Below, piece by piece: positions 21,664 to 28,766 of a stretch of DNA of 64,000 nt (its first letter is position 1; every line of letters begins with the position of its first letter). The position numbers and the translations under genes are program-made. This DNA is from Candidatus Enterenecus merdae (GTDB lineage Bacteria; Bacillota; Clostridia; Oscillospirales; Oscillospiraceae), in the NCBI GenBank assembly GCA_018716385.1, contig DVJZ01000048.1:1-64000 (forward strand), written 5' to 3'. A model generated the notes under the pieces. The model worked only from the letters and a program-made list of their open reading frames with translations. It had not been told where the DNA came from and did not search any database.

Positions 21664-22011
21664 TCAACCCTCACATTCCACGCTCAGCGGCAATCCCTGC
21701 CACTCCAGTTCCACCAAAATCCGGAGCCGGTCCTCCTCCTGCACCATCTGCACTCCGGTCACCGTCACCTCCAGCTCACTCAGGGCCTCGGCGGCATACC
21801 GCAGGGCCAGGCTGGCCCACTGATCGGGCTTCTCCCGGCGCAGCAGGCTCAACCGGCTGCCCAGTTCGGGCAGGAAGGGAAAGCTGCCCCGCCGGGCGGT
21901 GAGCCGGAAGCGCACCTCCTCCAGCAGCGCCTGGGCGCCGCTGGCCCCGGCCAGTTCTCCGGCCTGGTTCAGGGCATAGTCCCGATCCTTTAAGACAAGG
22001 GCCATGCTCAT
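21664..22011 (-). CDS. Baseplate wedge protein, XkdS (DUF2634/gp25) type
   Basis: The 115-residue protein fits the gp25/XkdS lysozyme-like wedge family: VRFRLTARRGSFPFLPELGSR is split here as FRLTARRGSFPFLPELGSRL, followed by ALRYAAEALSELEVTVTGV. gp25 proteins start sheath assembly on the baseplate. The start ATG overlaps the stop of the preceding gene by 4 bases (ATGA), typical of coupled phage structural genes. Confidence 0.85.
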   Translation of the reverse strand: MSMALVLKDRDYALNQAGELAGASGAQALLEEVRFRLTARRGSFPFLPELGSRLSLLRREKPDQWASLALRYAAEALSELEVTVTGVQMVQEEDRLRILVELEWQGLPLSVECEG

Positions 22012-22358
22012 CCACCCCCCACGCCCGCCGCAATCCCGGCAATATAGTCCTCCAGGGCCACCCCGTTAATCCGCACCTGGCCCTTCAGCTCCACGACCTC
22101 TCCCTCCAGCGTGACCTGGGCCGGGGCCTGCTCCCCCTGCCGCACCCCAATGACACAGGGGTCCTCCCCCTGGTTCTTCAGCACCAGCACCCGCTGGCCC
22201 ACCCGGGGCGTCCACCAGTAGCCCCCAGGGGCATACAGCTCCAGATTCCTCCGCTCGCTGTCCAGCTGGACGGCCAGGCCATCCCCGCTGATGGTCACCG
22301 TCCCCGTCTGCGCCTCCCCGGCCTGGGCGGGCCGCTTCTGTTGTCCGCTCAGCCACAT
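22008..22358 (-). CDS. Baseplate spike-region protein, XkdR position
   Basis: The 116-residue protein occupies the place of xkdR between xkdQ and xkdS. It is beta-rich, with LELYAPGGYWWTPRVGQRVLVL reminiscent of the OB-fold of gpV/gp45-type spike proteins, and ends in a glycine-rich tail (AAGVGGG). ATG at 22358 has GAGGAGGTG upstream. A longer frame continues upstream but overlaps xkdQ in another frame and lacks any sign of coding there. A spike tip of this size without the usual needle repeats would be short. Family assignment is by position and general shape. Confidence 0.7.
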   Translation of the reverse strand: MWLSGQQKRPAQAGEAQTGTVTISGDGLAVQLDSERRNLELYAPGGYWWTPRVGQRVLVLKNQGEDPCVIGVRQGEQAPAQVTLEGEVVELKGQVRINGVALEDYIAGIAAGVGGG

Positions 22359-22372
22359 GTCCGGCACCTCCT

Positions 22373-23329
22373 CTATATCATACTGTCCGGCTGCCCCAGC
22401 ACCAGGGTAGTGCTCAGCCCCTCCAGGCCGCAAGCAGTCTCGGTCTGAGCCACACGATACAGACCGTTGGCCCCGCAGCCGGGCAGCTCCACCTGCACCA
22501 GTTGCCCCGGCCAGGCCAGAAAGGCTCCCGCCGCCGTCACTGTCATCCGTACCCGGCCACTGCGAGAAGCCCGCAGCTGGTAGTCCCCGGAGTAGCGCAT
22601 GGCTGCCGATCCGGTGGTGTTTGGCACCGTGACCACCCGCCGGGCGCTGCCCCCCTCGGCCAGGAACTGAGGGTCTGACACCCATTGGGTGTCCCAGGAG
22701 GAGCGCCGGCGCACCGCCACCTGGCTGAGCACTCCATGCCGCTCTTCCCGGTACTCCCATCCCGTCACCGCCAGCCCATCGGCCACCCGCAGGGCGCCGC
22801 CGTCGTCCCCATGGCCGTCCAGCACCAACCGGCCCAGCCGGTCAAACCGGGGCACCACTCCGCCATGGTAGCAGGCAAACTCATGCACCACACTCCACTC
22901 GCTCACCCCGCTGGCCACAGTAAATCCGTTCACTGAAGGCAGGGCCCAGCCACCCACCGTCTCAATCCCATAGGGCGTCACATGGTCTGCCACGATGTCC
23001 GCCCGGGTAGCCAGCTGGTACTGGGCGGGCATGGCCTCGTTGTCCAGCAGCAACGCGGCCATCCCCCGGCCGGACACCTCCAGGTACAGCCCTTCCCCGC
23101 CGCACACACAGGAAAACTCGTCCACCACCCCGGTAAACACCCGCTCCCCCTCCCACAGGGCATAGAACCGACAGGCCTGGGACAGCAGCCGCTCCTGTCC
23201 ACTCTCCCAAAGGCAGCGCACGAAGAAGCTGTCACAGGGTACGCCGGTGCCGTAGCAAAACTCCCAGCGCACCACCTCGGGCAGCGTCACCATACCGCCG
23301 TCCCCCAAAACCACCCAGCACTCCATCAT
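22373..23329 (-). CDS. Tail hub protein, XkdQ/gpD-like
   Basis: The 318-residue protein matches the XkdQ hub family: an N-terminal beta domain with the SFFVRCLWESG segment, a central ADIVADHVTPYGIE stretch typical of LysM- or gp27-like hub proteins, and a C-terminal barrel (WPGQLVQVELPG). Hub proteins close the tail tube at the baseplate. The first ATG at 23329 overlaps the stop of the LysM protein. Unlike many phage hubs it carries no added lytic domain. Confidence 0.82.
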   Translation of the reverse strand: MMECWVVLGDGGMVTLPEVVRWEFCYGTGVPCDSFFVRCLWESGQERLLSQACRFYALWEGERVFTGVVDEFSCVCGGEGLYLEVSGRGMAALLLDNEAMPAQYQLATRADIVADHVTPYGIETVGGWALPSVNGFTVASGVSEWSVVHEFACYHGGVVPRFDRLGRLVLDGHGDDGGALRVADGLAVTGWEYREERHGVLSQVAVRRRSSWDTQWVSDPQFLAEGGSARRVVTVPNTTGSAAMRYSGDYQLRASRSGRVRMTVTAAGAFLAWPGQLVQVELPGCGANGLYRVAQTETACGLEGLSTTLVLGQPDSMI

Positions 23330-23904
23330 GAGATCCTCACCCTCTGTCCCGGATAGATGAGGTTGGGATTGCGGATGGACGGGTTGAGGGCTACGATGCC
23401 CTCCAGCGTCACCCCATATCGCACCGCCAGGCCCCATAGGGTCTCCCCCCTGGCCACCGTGTGCCAGACCTGTTCCGCCTCCAATCCCTCCTGCTGGGCC
23501 GCCCCGCCGGCGCTCTGCCCCCCGGCGATCTGCTCCAGCCGGGCGGTCACATCCGCCACCACATCCCAGAAGGCAAAGCGGTAACGCACGTAGTCCGCCC
23601 TAGGCTCCTCCAGCGCCTCCAGGTTGACAAACCAGGCGGTGCTGGTCATCCACACCGGGTGGATCAGCACCCCCGGCGTCTCCTCATAGAAGAGGTTGGC
23701 CAACTGCTTGAAGGTGTCGTAGGCGTCCTCCCCCACGAACTCCCCCTCCCCCTCCAGCACCCTGCGGCTCTGTCCCAAGCTCTGGAGATAGTGCCGGCCA
23801 AAGGGGATCTTGTGCACCGCCATCTCTCGCTCAAAGGCAATGGCATAAGTGCGGGGGTTATGGGGCCAGACAAAACTCTTAAATCGCATGGGCGAAAGCC
23901 TCAT
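23326..23904 (-). CDS. Tail protein with C-terminal LysM, XkdP type
   Basis: Of 192 residues, the first 120 match the XkdP N-terminal region (FVWPHNPRTYAI, then LEGEGEFVGEDAYDTFKQL), and the last 45 form a LysM domain (HTVARGETLWGLAVRYG, then NPNLIYPGQRVRI). In contractile tails this protein links tape measure, tube and baseplate hub, the LysM serving as a tail-assembly module. GAGGGG precedes the start. It follows the short Pro/Gly-rich protein that takes the tape-measure position. Confidence 0.9.
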   Translation of the reverse strand: MRLSPMRFKSFVWPHNPRTYAIAFEREMAVHKIPFGRHYLQSLGQSRRVLEGEGEFVGEDAYDTFKQLANLFYEETPGVLIHPVWMTSTAWFVNLEALEEPRADYVRYRFAFWDVVADVTARLEQIAGGQSAGGAAQQEGLEAEQVWHTVARGETLWGLAVRYGVTLEGIVALNPSIRNPNLIYPGQRVRIS

Positions 23905-23929
23905 GCCCCTCCCCTCCTCTCGGTCTGTG

Positions 23930-24622
23930 TCAGTAAATGCTCATGCCGCCGTCATACCGTCGGCTGTCCCGGCGCATGGCCCGGTCCAACTGCCCCATGG
24001 TCAGCCCGGACTGCTGGGGCAGGGCCGCCTCCCGGCTCACCGCCACCCCTGCCGTCTGGGCGGTACCCTGCTCCCAGCTGGCCGCGCGCACCTGACGATA
24101 CAGCCGCCGCAAGCCGGCATCCCCCCCGGCGGATGGGAGACCGGCGGCAGCTTCCCCGCCCTCCGGGGCGGCGACAGGCAGGAGGGGACGGGCCGCCGCC
24201 AACCCAGGCCCCAATACCGCTTGGCTCAGAACGCCCTGGCCCAGCACCCCCTGGGCCTGCGCTCCCTGAGCCGACCTCCCTTCCTCCCCCGGCCCTGTGG
24301 GAGACGGCATCAACTGCCGCTCCAGTTCAGCCAGCAGCCGCCCCGGCACGCCGGTTCTCTCCCCAGGCAGCGGGAGGTTGGTGGTCGGGTCAGGCCGGTT
24401 TCGCCCCTGCCTCTGGGCTCCCATCTGTACGGAGGGGATGGCGGTTTGTCCCTCCTCCCCTTCATTGGCGGGGGATGGGCCGGGATCAGGGAGGTAGTGC
24501 ACGCTGGGCTGGGGCATACCGGGGGTCATTCCCGGCAATCGTTCCTCCAGCTGCTCTGCTTCCTCCTGCCTCTCATCCTGCTCCTGGGCCTGATCCAGCA
24601 GCCGCTCCAGATAGTCCACCAT
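23930..24622 (-). CDS. Pro/Gly/Ala-rich protein in the tape-measure position, function unknown
   Basis: The 230-residue protein is charged at the N-terminus (coiled-coil-like DQAQEQDERQEEAEQLEERL), then rich in Pro, Gly, Ala and Gln, and ends with GQLDRAMRRDSRRYDGG. In every related tail operon this spot, between the frameshifted chaperone and XkdP, holds the tape-measure protein, normally 600-1500 helical residues with membrane segments. This one has no membrane segment and is far too short: at about 1.5 angstrom per residue it would measure about 35 nm. It may be a reduced tape measure, a replacement, or an unrelated protein. The start overlaps the frameshifted chaperone by 50 bases. Confidence 0.65.
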   Translation of the reverse strand: MVDYLERLLDQAQEQDERQEEAEQLEERLPGMTPGMPQPSVHYLPDPGPSPANEGEEGQTAIPSVQMGAQRQGRNRPDPTTNLPLPGERTGVPGRLLAELERQLMPSPTGPGEEGRSAQGAQAQGVLGQGVLSQAVLGPGLAAARPLLPVAAPEGGEAAAGLPSAGGDAGLRRLYRQVRAASWEQGTAQTAGVAVSREAALPQQSGLTMGQLDRAMRRDSRRYDGGMSIY

Positions 24623-24907
24623 CTGCCATCCCCCTCTTCATCCGCTCGAACCGCCCCAGGTCGAATCCAGGGTTGTCCCCCCAGTCCTCCCGCCGGGCTC
24701 CGCACGCCGGGCAGGGCTCCTCCAACGCCCGGTTCCGGCAGTCTGGGCACAACCGAGCCAACTCCTCCTGCTGATCCAGCAGGAGGTTTAACGCACACCA
24801 GAGGTAGTCCCGGTCGGTCATCCGCCGGGCTCGTTCCTCCGTGGGAAGAGCGCCGAACAGGCGGAGCACACGCCATTGAAGGCGCTCGTAAGGCGCGTGC
24901 TCCAACC
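24573..24907 (-). CDS. Tail assembly chaperone, frameshift extension (T part) with a zinc-ribbon
   Basis: This frame has no proper start of its own (the first candidate is a TTG at 24905 without a ribosome-binding site). It lies in the -1 frame of the upstream chaperone and is entered exactly at the A-AAAAAA slip site 24908-24914, giving a fused protein: AKK then RLEHAPYERLQW. In lambda, the equivalent G-T fusion recruits tail tube protein onto the tape measure. The extension of about 110 residues carries four cysteines (CPDCRN and CPACGARR) that look like a zinc ribbon, an uncommon feature. It ends in a low-complexity GAAAGSGPGAG tail. Confidence 0.75.
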
Positions 24908-25255
24908 TTTTTTTGCCTCGTCCAGCGCCTCCTTACTCTGCCAGGGGGAAGGGTTGCGCGCCCGGTTGAACTGATCCCACTCCTGGGCCAGCCGGACCAC
25001 GTCCTCCACCCGCAGACTGCTGAGCACCTGCTGGCCGTCCTCATAGACCGGCCTGCCCCGGCTCTCCAGCGCCCTGGCCAACAGGCAGGCGTTGTCACAC
25101 AGGGCCCTCTCCCGCCCATCCTGGGCCAGCAGCGCCCCCTCCCGGCGGGCCTGGAGCACCTCCCAGGCCGACAGCAGGCGCAGCTCGCCCTCGTCCACCG
25201 CCCACCGATCCGCCCCGCCGGCCCGGATCCGCTTGCCCGTCCTGTTCCCTCTCAT
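24818..25255 (-). CDS. Tail assembly chaperone, zero-frame product (XkdN/gpG position)
   Basis: The 145-residue protein lies between the tail tube gene and the tape-measure position, where XkdN or lambda gpG is always found. It has an acidic helical core (EDVVRLAQEWDQFNRARNPS). At codon 115 or so it passes the heptamer of seven A residues, after which a fraction of ribosomes would move to the -1 frame and make the longer G-T form. The zero-frame tail after the slip site is about 30 residues. The gene starts two bases before the tube gene's stop. Identity rests on position and the slip site more than on sequence motifs. Confidence 0.72.
   Translation of the reverse strand: MRGNRTGKRIRAGGADRWAVDEGELRLLSAWEVLQARREGALLAQDGRERALCDNACLLARALESRGRPVYEDGQQVLSSLRVEDVVRLAQEWDQFNRARNPSPWQSKEALDEAKKGWSTRLTSAFNGVCSACSALFPRRNEPGG
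24908..24914 (-). other. Programmed -1 ribosomal frameshift site (A-AAAAAA)
   Basis: On the coding strand the site reads GCA AAA AAA GG in the zero frame of the chaperone gene. A slip back by one base changes the next codons from GGT TGG to AGG TTG and opens a 335-base frame that continues as a well-formed protein. The position inside the gene before the tape measure is where such shifts are conserved in tailed phages. Confidence 0.8.
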
Positions 25256-25256
25256 C

Positions 25257-25652
25257 TCATGCCCCGCTTTCCATCCGGTGCCGGGCCACCAGGGACAGCT
25301 TCTCCACCACCATCTCCCGAAGCTTGCCCTCCTCCTGGATGCCGCTCCACTGGCAGCCGGAATAGATCACCCTCCGGTCCGGCTTGCAGATCACCAGGGA
25401 GAAGTCCTTCAGGTCATGGAAGCTCAGATTATCGGCGATGGCCTCGTCGGTGGCGTACAGCCGGGTCAGCTCGATCTCATGGTGCTGGGGCCCCTGCACA
25501 GCGGCCACCGGCTCATCCTCCCCAAAGGCCTCCACCGTGGCTGACTCCCGGGTGGTGGCGCACCGGTAGCTCTGCACCACCGCCACCTTCTTCCCGTTCA
25601 GCTCCAGCCAGATGTCGCTGCTGGTGGGAAAGCCTGTGATATGCACGCTCAT
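25257..25652 (-). CDS. Tail tube protein (XkdM type)
   Basis: The 131-residue protein fits the XkdM/phage tail tube family: an N-terminal beta strand region (SDIWLELNGKKVAVVQSYRC), the central EDEPVAAVQGPQHHEIELTRLYAT, and a final HDLKDFSLVICKPDRRVIYSGC-like strand pair, here cited as DLKDFSLVICKPDRRVIYSG. It forms the inner tube around which the sheath packs. It follows the sheath gene by 13 bases, the normal order in contractile tails. Confidence 0.88.
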   Translation of the reverse strand: MSVHITGFPTSSDIWLELNGKKVAVVQSYRCATTRESATVEAFGEDEPVAAVQGPQHHEIELTRLYATDEAIADNLSFHDLKDFSLVICKPDRRVIYSGCQWSGIQEEGKLREMVVEKLSLVARHRMESGA

Positions 25653-25665
25653 CTCTCATTCCTCC

Positions 25666-26715
25666 TCACACCGTGATATGGGCCGACAGCCAGATCTGGT
25701 TGAGCCCGTGGGCCACAGTGAAGGCAAACTCCACCAGGCACACCGTAGGGTCGGCGGGCAGGGGCTGGGCGGTCACATCCTCATAGCCGTCGATGAGCTC
25801 CCGGCTCACCCGGTCCTCCAGCTCCATCACCACCTGGCTGCGGATGGCTCCTCTGGTCTGCTCGGTATTCTTGGCCCGGGCAAAGCGGGCGCGCAGGGCG
25901 TCGCGGATGCCGGGAATCACCTCGTCCACCACCAGAATGGTGGTCAGCTCCCGCCAGGTGGCGTCCGCCGCCCCGCCGGTTGTGGTGCGGGTGGTCACCG
26001 CCCGCACCACATAGCAACTCCCCGCCATCGCCTCCAGGGGGGTCACTCCGCCGCGCACCAGAGTGTCGATGTCGCTGTCATCATAGGCGTAGTCCAGCCC
26101 ATCCAGGCCATACATCTGGGCCCCGTTCAAGGGCAGGGCCGGGTCGGTGGATCCCGCGATGGCCCCCGCCAGGGCGGCGGCGCACTGGGCGCCCCCCTGG
26201 GCCGTACCTCCGGCGTCCACGCAGCCGGGCGCCACCAACACCACCCGCTCATGGTTGAGGCCCTGGGCCCGCTCCACCAGGTCGGCCGCGCTCTCATTGG
26301 CCGCCCCGGCCACCACAGCGATCCGCTCCTTCCGGGCCTGGGAGCAGTCCTCCACCATGTCCCGCAACGCCTGTTGAACGGTGATCTGGGTGCTGTCACA
26401 CACCACTACCGCAATCCCCTCCAATGCGGCGGCCACGGCAAAGGCAGCGGTGTAGTCCCCCTCCGCCACCGGCACGCCGTACACCGTGCCCGCCCCGTTG
26501 CGCAGGGCCAGCTGGGCCAGACGGCTGAGGTCGCATTCCCCCACGTCCGCCACCGCCCGGCTATAACTGTTCCAGCTGTAATGCTCCGCCAGTCCACTTC
26601 CGGTAGCGGCGGCCACCACCGCCACCCCACCGCCCCGTCGGGAGCCCACGGTGAGGGCGGATGCCTCATAGGAGGCGTACACCCCTGGCCGCTCATGTGC
26701 TGTGATCGTACTCAT
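25666..26715 (-). CDS. Contractile tail sheath protein (XkdK type)
   Basis: The 349-residue protein starts HERPGVYASYEA, the conserved R-P-G-V-Y start of sheath proteins, and ends with the sheath-fold segments WRELTTILVVDEVIPGIRDAL and PADPTVCLVEFAFTVAHGLN (cited in part). The sheath contracts to drive the tube through a target envelope. At 349 residues it is shorter than the PBSX XkdK (466), suggesting loss of surface domains. Its presence makes this a myovirus-type tail. The start codon overlaps the previous gene by 4 bases. Confidence 0.92.
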   Translation of the reverse strand: MSTITAHERPGVYASYEASALTVGSRRGGGVAVVAAATGSGLAEHYSWNSYSRAVADVGECDLSRLAQLALRNGAGTVYGVPVAEGDYTAAFAVAAALEGIAVVVCDSTQITVQQALRDMVEDCSQARKERIAVVAGAANESAADLVERAQGLNHERVVLVAPGCVDAGGTAQGGAQCAAALAGAIAGSTDPALPLNGAQMYGLDGLDYAYDDSDIDTLVRGGVTPLEAMAGSCYVVRAVTTRTTTGGAADATWRELTTILVVDEVIPGIRDALRARFARAKNTEQTRGAIRSQVVMELEDRVSRELIDGYEDVTAQPLPADPTVCLVEFAFTVAHGLNQIWLSAHITV

Positions 26716-27215
26716 GCCATCCTTCCTTTCACCTCAAAATCCTCAAAGGTCCCACCGCCGGCATCCCGTCGGGCCACCAGCCAGGCGGCACACCGGCAGC
26801 GCACCCCCATGCGGTACAGCCCCTCCCGCTCCAGAAACTCCACCCGGTCTGACGTAAGCTCCACCACATCCAGTCCTGCCGCACCGCCGGTCAGCAGCAC
26901 TTGGGCGGCCAGAGCCAAAGCGTCCTGGCAGGCACTCTCCCCGCCGCTCCTGGGGGCGTAGAGATCCAGGGCCAATGTCAGTTCCGCAGTCCGGCCATAC
27001 CGCTCCTGCTGCGCCCCGGTCTGGACGTCTATCTCCACTCCCAAGTAGTCCTGAAAGCCCCCCGGCGCGCACCGGACCTGCACCAGGGAGACGGCGGCCA
27101 CCGGCCCATCCCAGCGCCGGCGCGCCTCAGGTTCCAGGGCAGCCACCGCAGGCAATCCTCCCTCGTTCAACGCCGTCACCACCGCCCGGCGCAGGCGGTC
27201 CAATCCCCCGCTCAT
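26712..27215 (-). CDS. Tail terminator / completion protein (XkdJ position)
   Basis: The 167-residue protein lies directly before the sheath gene, the place of tail terminator proteins. It begins RLRRAVVTALNEGGLPAVAAL and contains a beta-rich core (GVEIDVQTGAQQERYG, then LTLALDLYAP) followed by a helix with CQDALALAAQVL, compatible with the tail-terminator fold. It shows no enzyme motif. ATG at 27215 was chosen because the gene before it ends at 27212, giving a 4-base overlap; a longer frame upstream is the shadow of that gene. Confidence 0.65.
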   Translation of the reverse strand: MSGGLDRLRRAVVTALNEGGLPAVAALEPEARRRWDGPVAAVSLVQVRCAPGGFQDYLGVEIDVQTGAQQERYGRTAELTLALDLYAPRSGGESACQDALALAAQVLLTGGAAGLDVVELTSDRVEFLEREGLYRMGVRCRCAAWLVARRDAGGGTFEDFEVKGRMA

Positions 27216-27544
27216 GCCCGCTCCCGCGCCGGTCGCAGGGCCATCCACAGGTGGGTAGTCCGGCCGGCCACCAGCACCGGGCGCACCGTCATCACCTCGT
27301 AGTCCTCTCCGTTCCAGCTCACCCAACCGCCCTCCCCCATCCCATCCAGGGGCAGCTGGGACTGGGCCAGACATCGAAACCGGTCGGTGCGGTCGCTGCC
27401 CAGCGCCCCAGCGGTATGCTGCCATTGGGCCTCGGTCATGGGCTGGACGATGGCCATGGCCTGTCCCAGCTCCTGGCCCATCCCGTCATAGCAGGTCATC
27501 TCCTGTCCATAGCTCCGGATGACCCAATCAAACGCCTCTGTCAT
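27212..27544 (-). CDS. Head-tail joining protein (XkdI position), putative
   Basis: This 110-residue protein lies in the connector block between capsid and tail genes, overlapping both neighbours by 4 bases. It has a beta-rich C-terminal half (GGWVSWNGEDYEVMTVRPVLV, cited in part: WNGEDYEVMTVRPV) and ends ALRPARERA. Small proteins of this shape and place in PBSX-like operons close the head or join it to the tail. No specific motif was recognised. Confidence 0.6.
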   Translation of the reverse strand: MTEAFDWVIRSYGQEMTCYDGMGQELGQAMAIVQPMTEAQWQHTAGALGSDRTDRFRCLAQSQLPLDGMGEGGWVSWNGEDYEVMTVRPVLVAGRTTHLWMALRPARERA

Positions 27545-27888
27545 CCCCTCACCCCCCGGAATACAAAGCCCTCATCCCGCAGGTAGGGAGACAGAAGCTC
27601 CAGGGCCCGACGGGACAGCCGGCCTTCCTCCCGCTGGCCCCGCCGTACCGATAGGTCGCCGGCAGCCAGGGCCACAATGTCCCCCTCTCCCTGGGTCTGC
27701 TCCAGCCAGTCCAGCACCATCCAGGCCGCGGCCAGAGGGTAGCGCTCGCCGCAGTCCTCTGGGGCCACCCCGTCGGCCAACAGACCGTCCAACCGGACGC
27801 AGGCGCACCGGCACAGCAGCTTTAGTACCTCCTGCTCCTGATCTGGCTTTCCCAGGCTGTAAACCAGTTCCAATACCTGCTGTTCCAT
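27541..27888 (-). CDS. Head-tail connector / adaptor protein, putative
   Basis: The 115-residue protein is mostly helical (LELVYSLGKPDQEQEVLKLL, then YPLAAAWMVLDWLEQ), which fits the gp6/gp15-type adaptor proteins that sit below the portal ring. It is the first small gene after the protease and has a strong ribosome-binding site (GAGGAGGTGG). Assignment is by size, helical nature and place. Confidence 0.6.
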   Translation of the reverse strand: MEQQVLELVYSLGKPDQEQEVLKLLCRCACVRLDGLLADGVAPEDCGERYPLAAAWMVLDWLEQTQGEGDIVALAAGDLSVRRGQREEGRLSRRALELLSPYLRDEGFVFRGVRG

Positions 27889-27899
27889 CGTCCACCTCC

Positions 27900-28766
27900 T
27901 CAGATCAGGAAGGGGGCGTCACTCTGCCCATCCTGCTGTTCGCCGCCATATCCCAGCTGGGCCTCCGGCGTGAGCATCCGATCCACCTTGCCCCGGTAGA
28001 GCTTGGCCAATCCCAGCAGCTCTTGTTCCTCCAGCCGGTCAGCCACCCGGACGAGCAGGTCGTGCTCCGCCTCTGGCTCGGCCAGCCCTGCCAGGCGCAC
28101 CAGCTCACGGCGCAATCGCTTCAGGTAACGCCGGCCCAGCCGAGCCTCCTCTTCCAGCCGTCTGGCGCTCTTCATCACCCCGGCTTTCCGCTGGGCGGGC
28201 ACCGCCACAAAGGACCACTCATAGGCGTCGGTCGCCCCGGTGAGTATGCCGTGGCAGAGCTGGCCTTCATAATGCCCCCCCTTCTGGTGGGGGCAGTCGG
28301 CCAAGTCCTGTCCGCAGATAGAGCACACCACCCGCTCCACGCTGCACCCCACGCTGACCTCCCGCTTGATGCCCCCTTCAATCTCAGCAATCAGCCCCTC
28401 GTTCTCCCGGGTGCGCACCATGTAGGCCCATCCCTTCAAGTAGCAGTAAGGTTGTCCGTCCTGGGTTCGTACCCCGTCCTCTCGTACCACCTGGGTGCGG
28501 TAAATGCGGGCGGCCTGCCCCCGGGCCGACCACTGGTGGTCAAACACCCCGGACACGCCCACAAACATCGGGGCGAGCTGCTCCAGGGCAGTCTCGTCAA
28601 AGCGCTCGTAATCCCGGTCGATGTCGTTGTCGCACAGGCGCACGGCGAAAGTGTACACCTCGTCCGCCCCCAGCTCCCGGCGGGCCAGGGCATGGATCAG
28701 GGCCAAGTCCTCCTGCCCCGCCTCCCCGATGGCCTTCACTGCGGCCGCCTTGCAAATCTCCGTCAT
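27900..28766 (-). CDS. Prohead protease / scaffold, XkdF-like
   Basis: The 288-residue protein contains DNDIDRDYERFDETALEQL and GVSGVFDHQWSARGQAARIY, segments found in XkdF-like phage serine proteases that mature the capsid. A cluster of cysteines and histidines (CSICGQDLADCPHQKGGHYEG) in the middle is conserved in XkdF and may bind a metal. The C-terminal third is helical and charged, as in scaffolds. The gene is downstream of portal and, unusually, downstream of the major capsid gene. It overlaps the portal gene by 4 bases. Confidence 0.82.
   Translation of the reverse strand: MTEICKAAAVKAIGEAGQEDLALIHALARRELGADEVYTFAVRLCDNDIDRDYERFDETALEQLAPMFVGVSGVFDHQWSARGQAARIYRTQVVREDGVRTQDGQPYCYLKGWAYMVRTRENEGLIAEIEGGIKREVSVGCSVERVVCSICGQDLADCPHQKGGHYEGQLCHGILTGATDAYEWSFVAVPAQRKAGVMKSARRLEEEARLGRRYLKRLRRELVRLAGLAEPEAEHDLLVRVADRLEEQELLGLAKLYRGKVDRMLTPEAQLGYGGEQQDGQSDAPFLI

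Noticed and set aside
24573-24905. Independent gene starting at TTG 24905
   Set aside because: No ribosome-binding site; the frame is entered precisely at a -1 slippery heptamer in the overlapping upstream gene, so a frameshift product explains it better.
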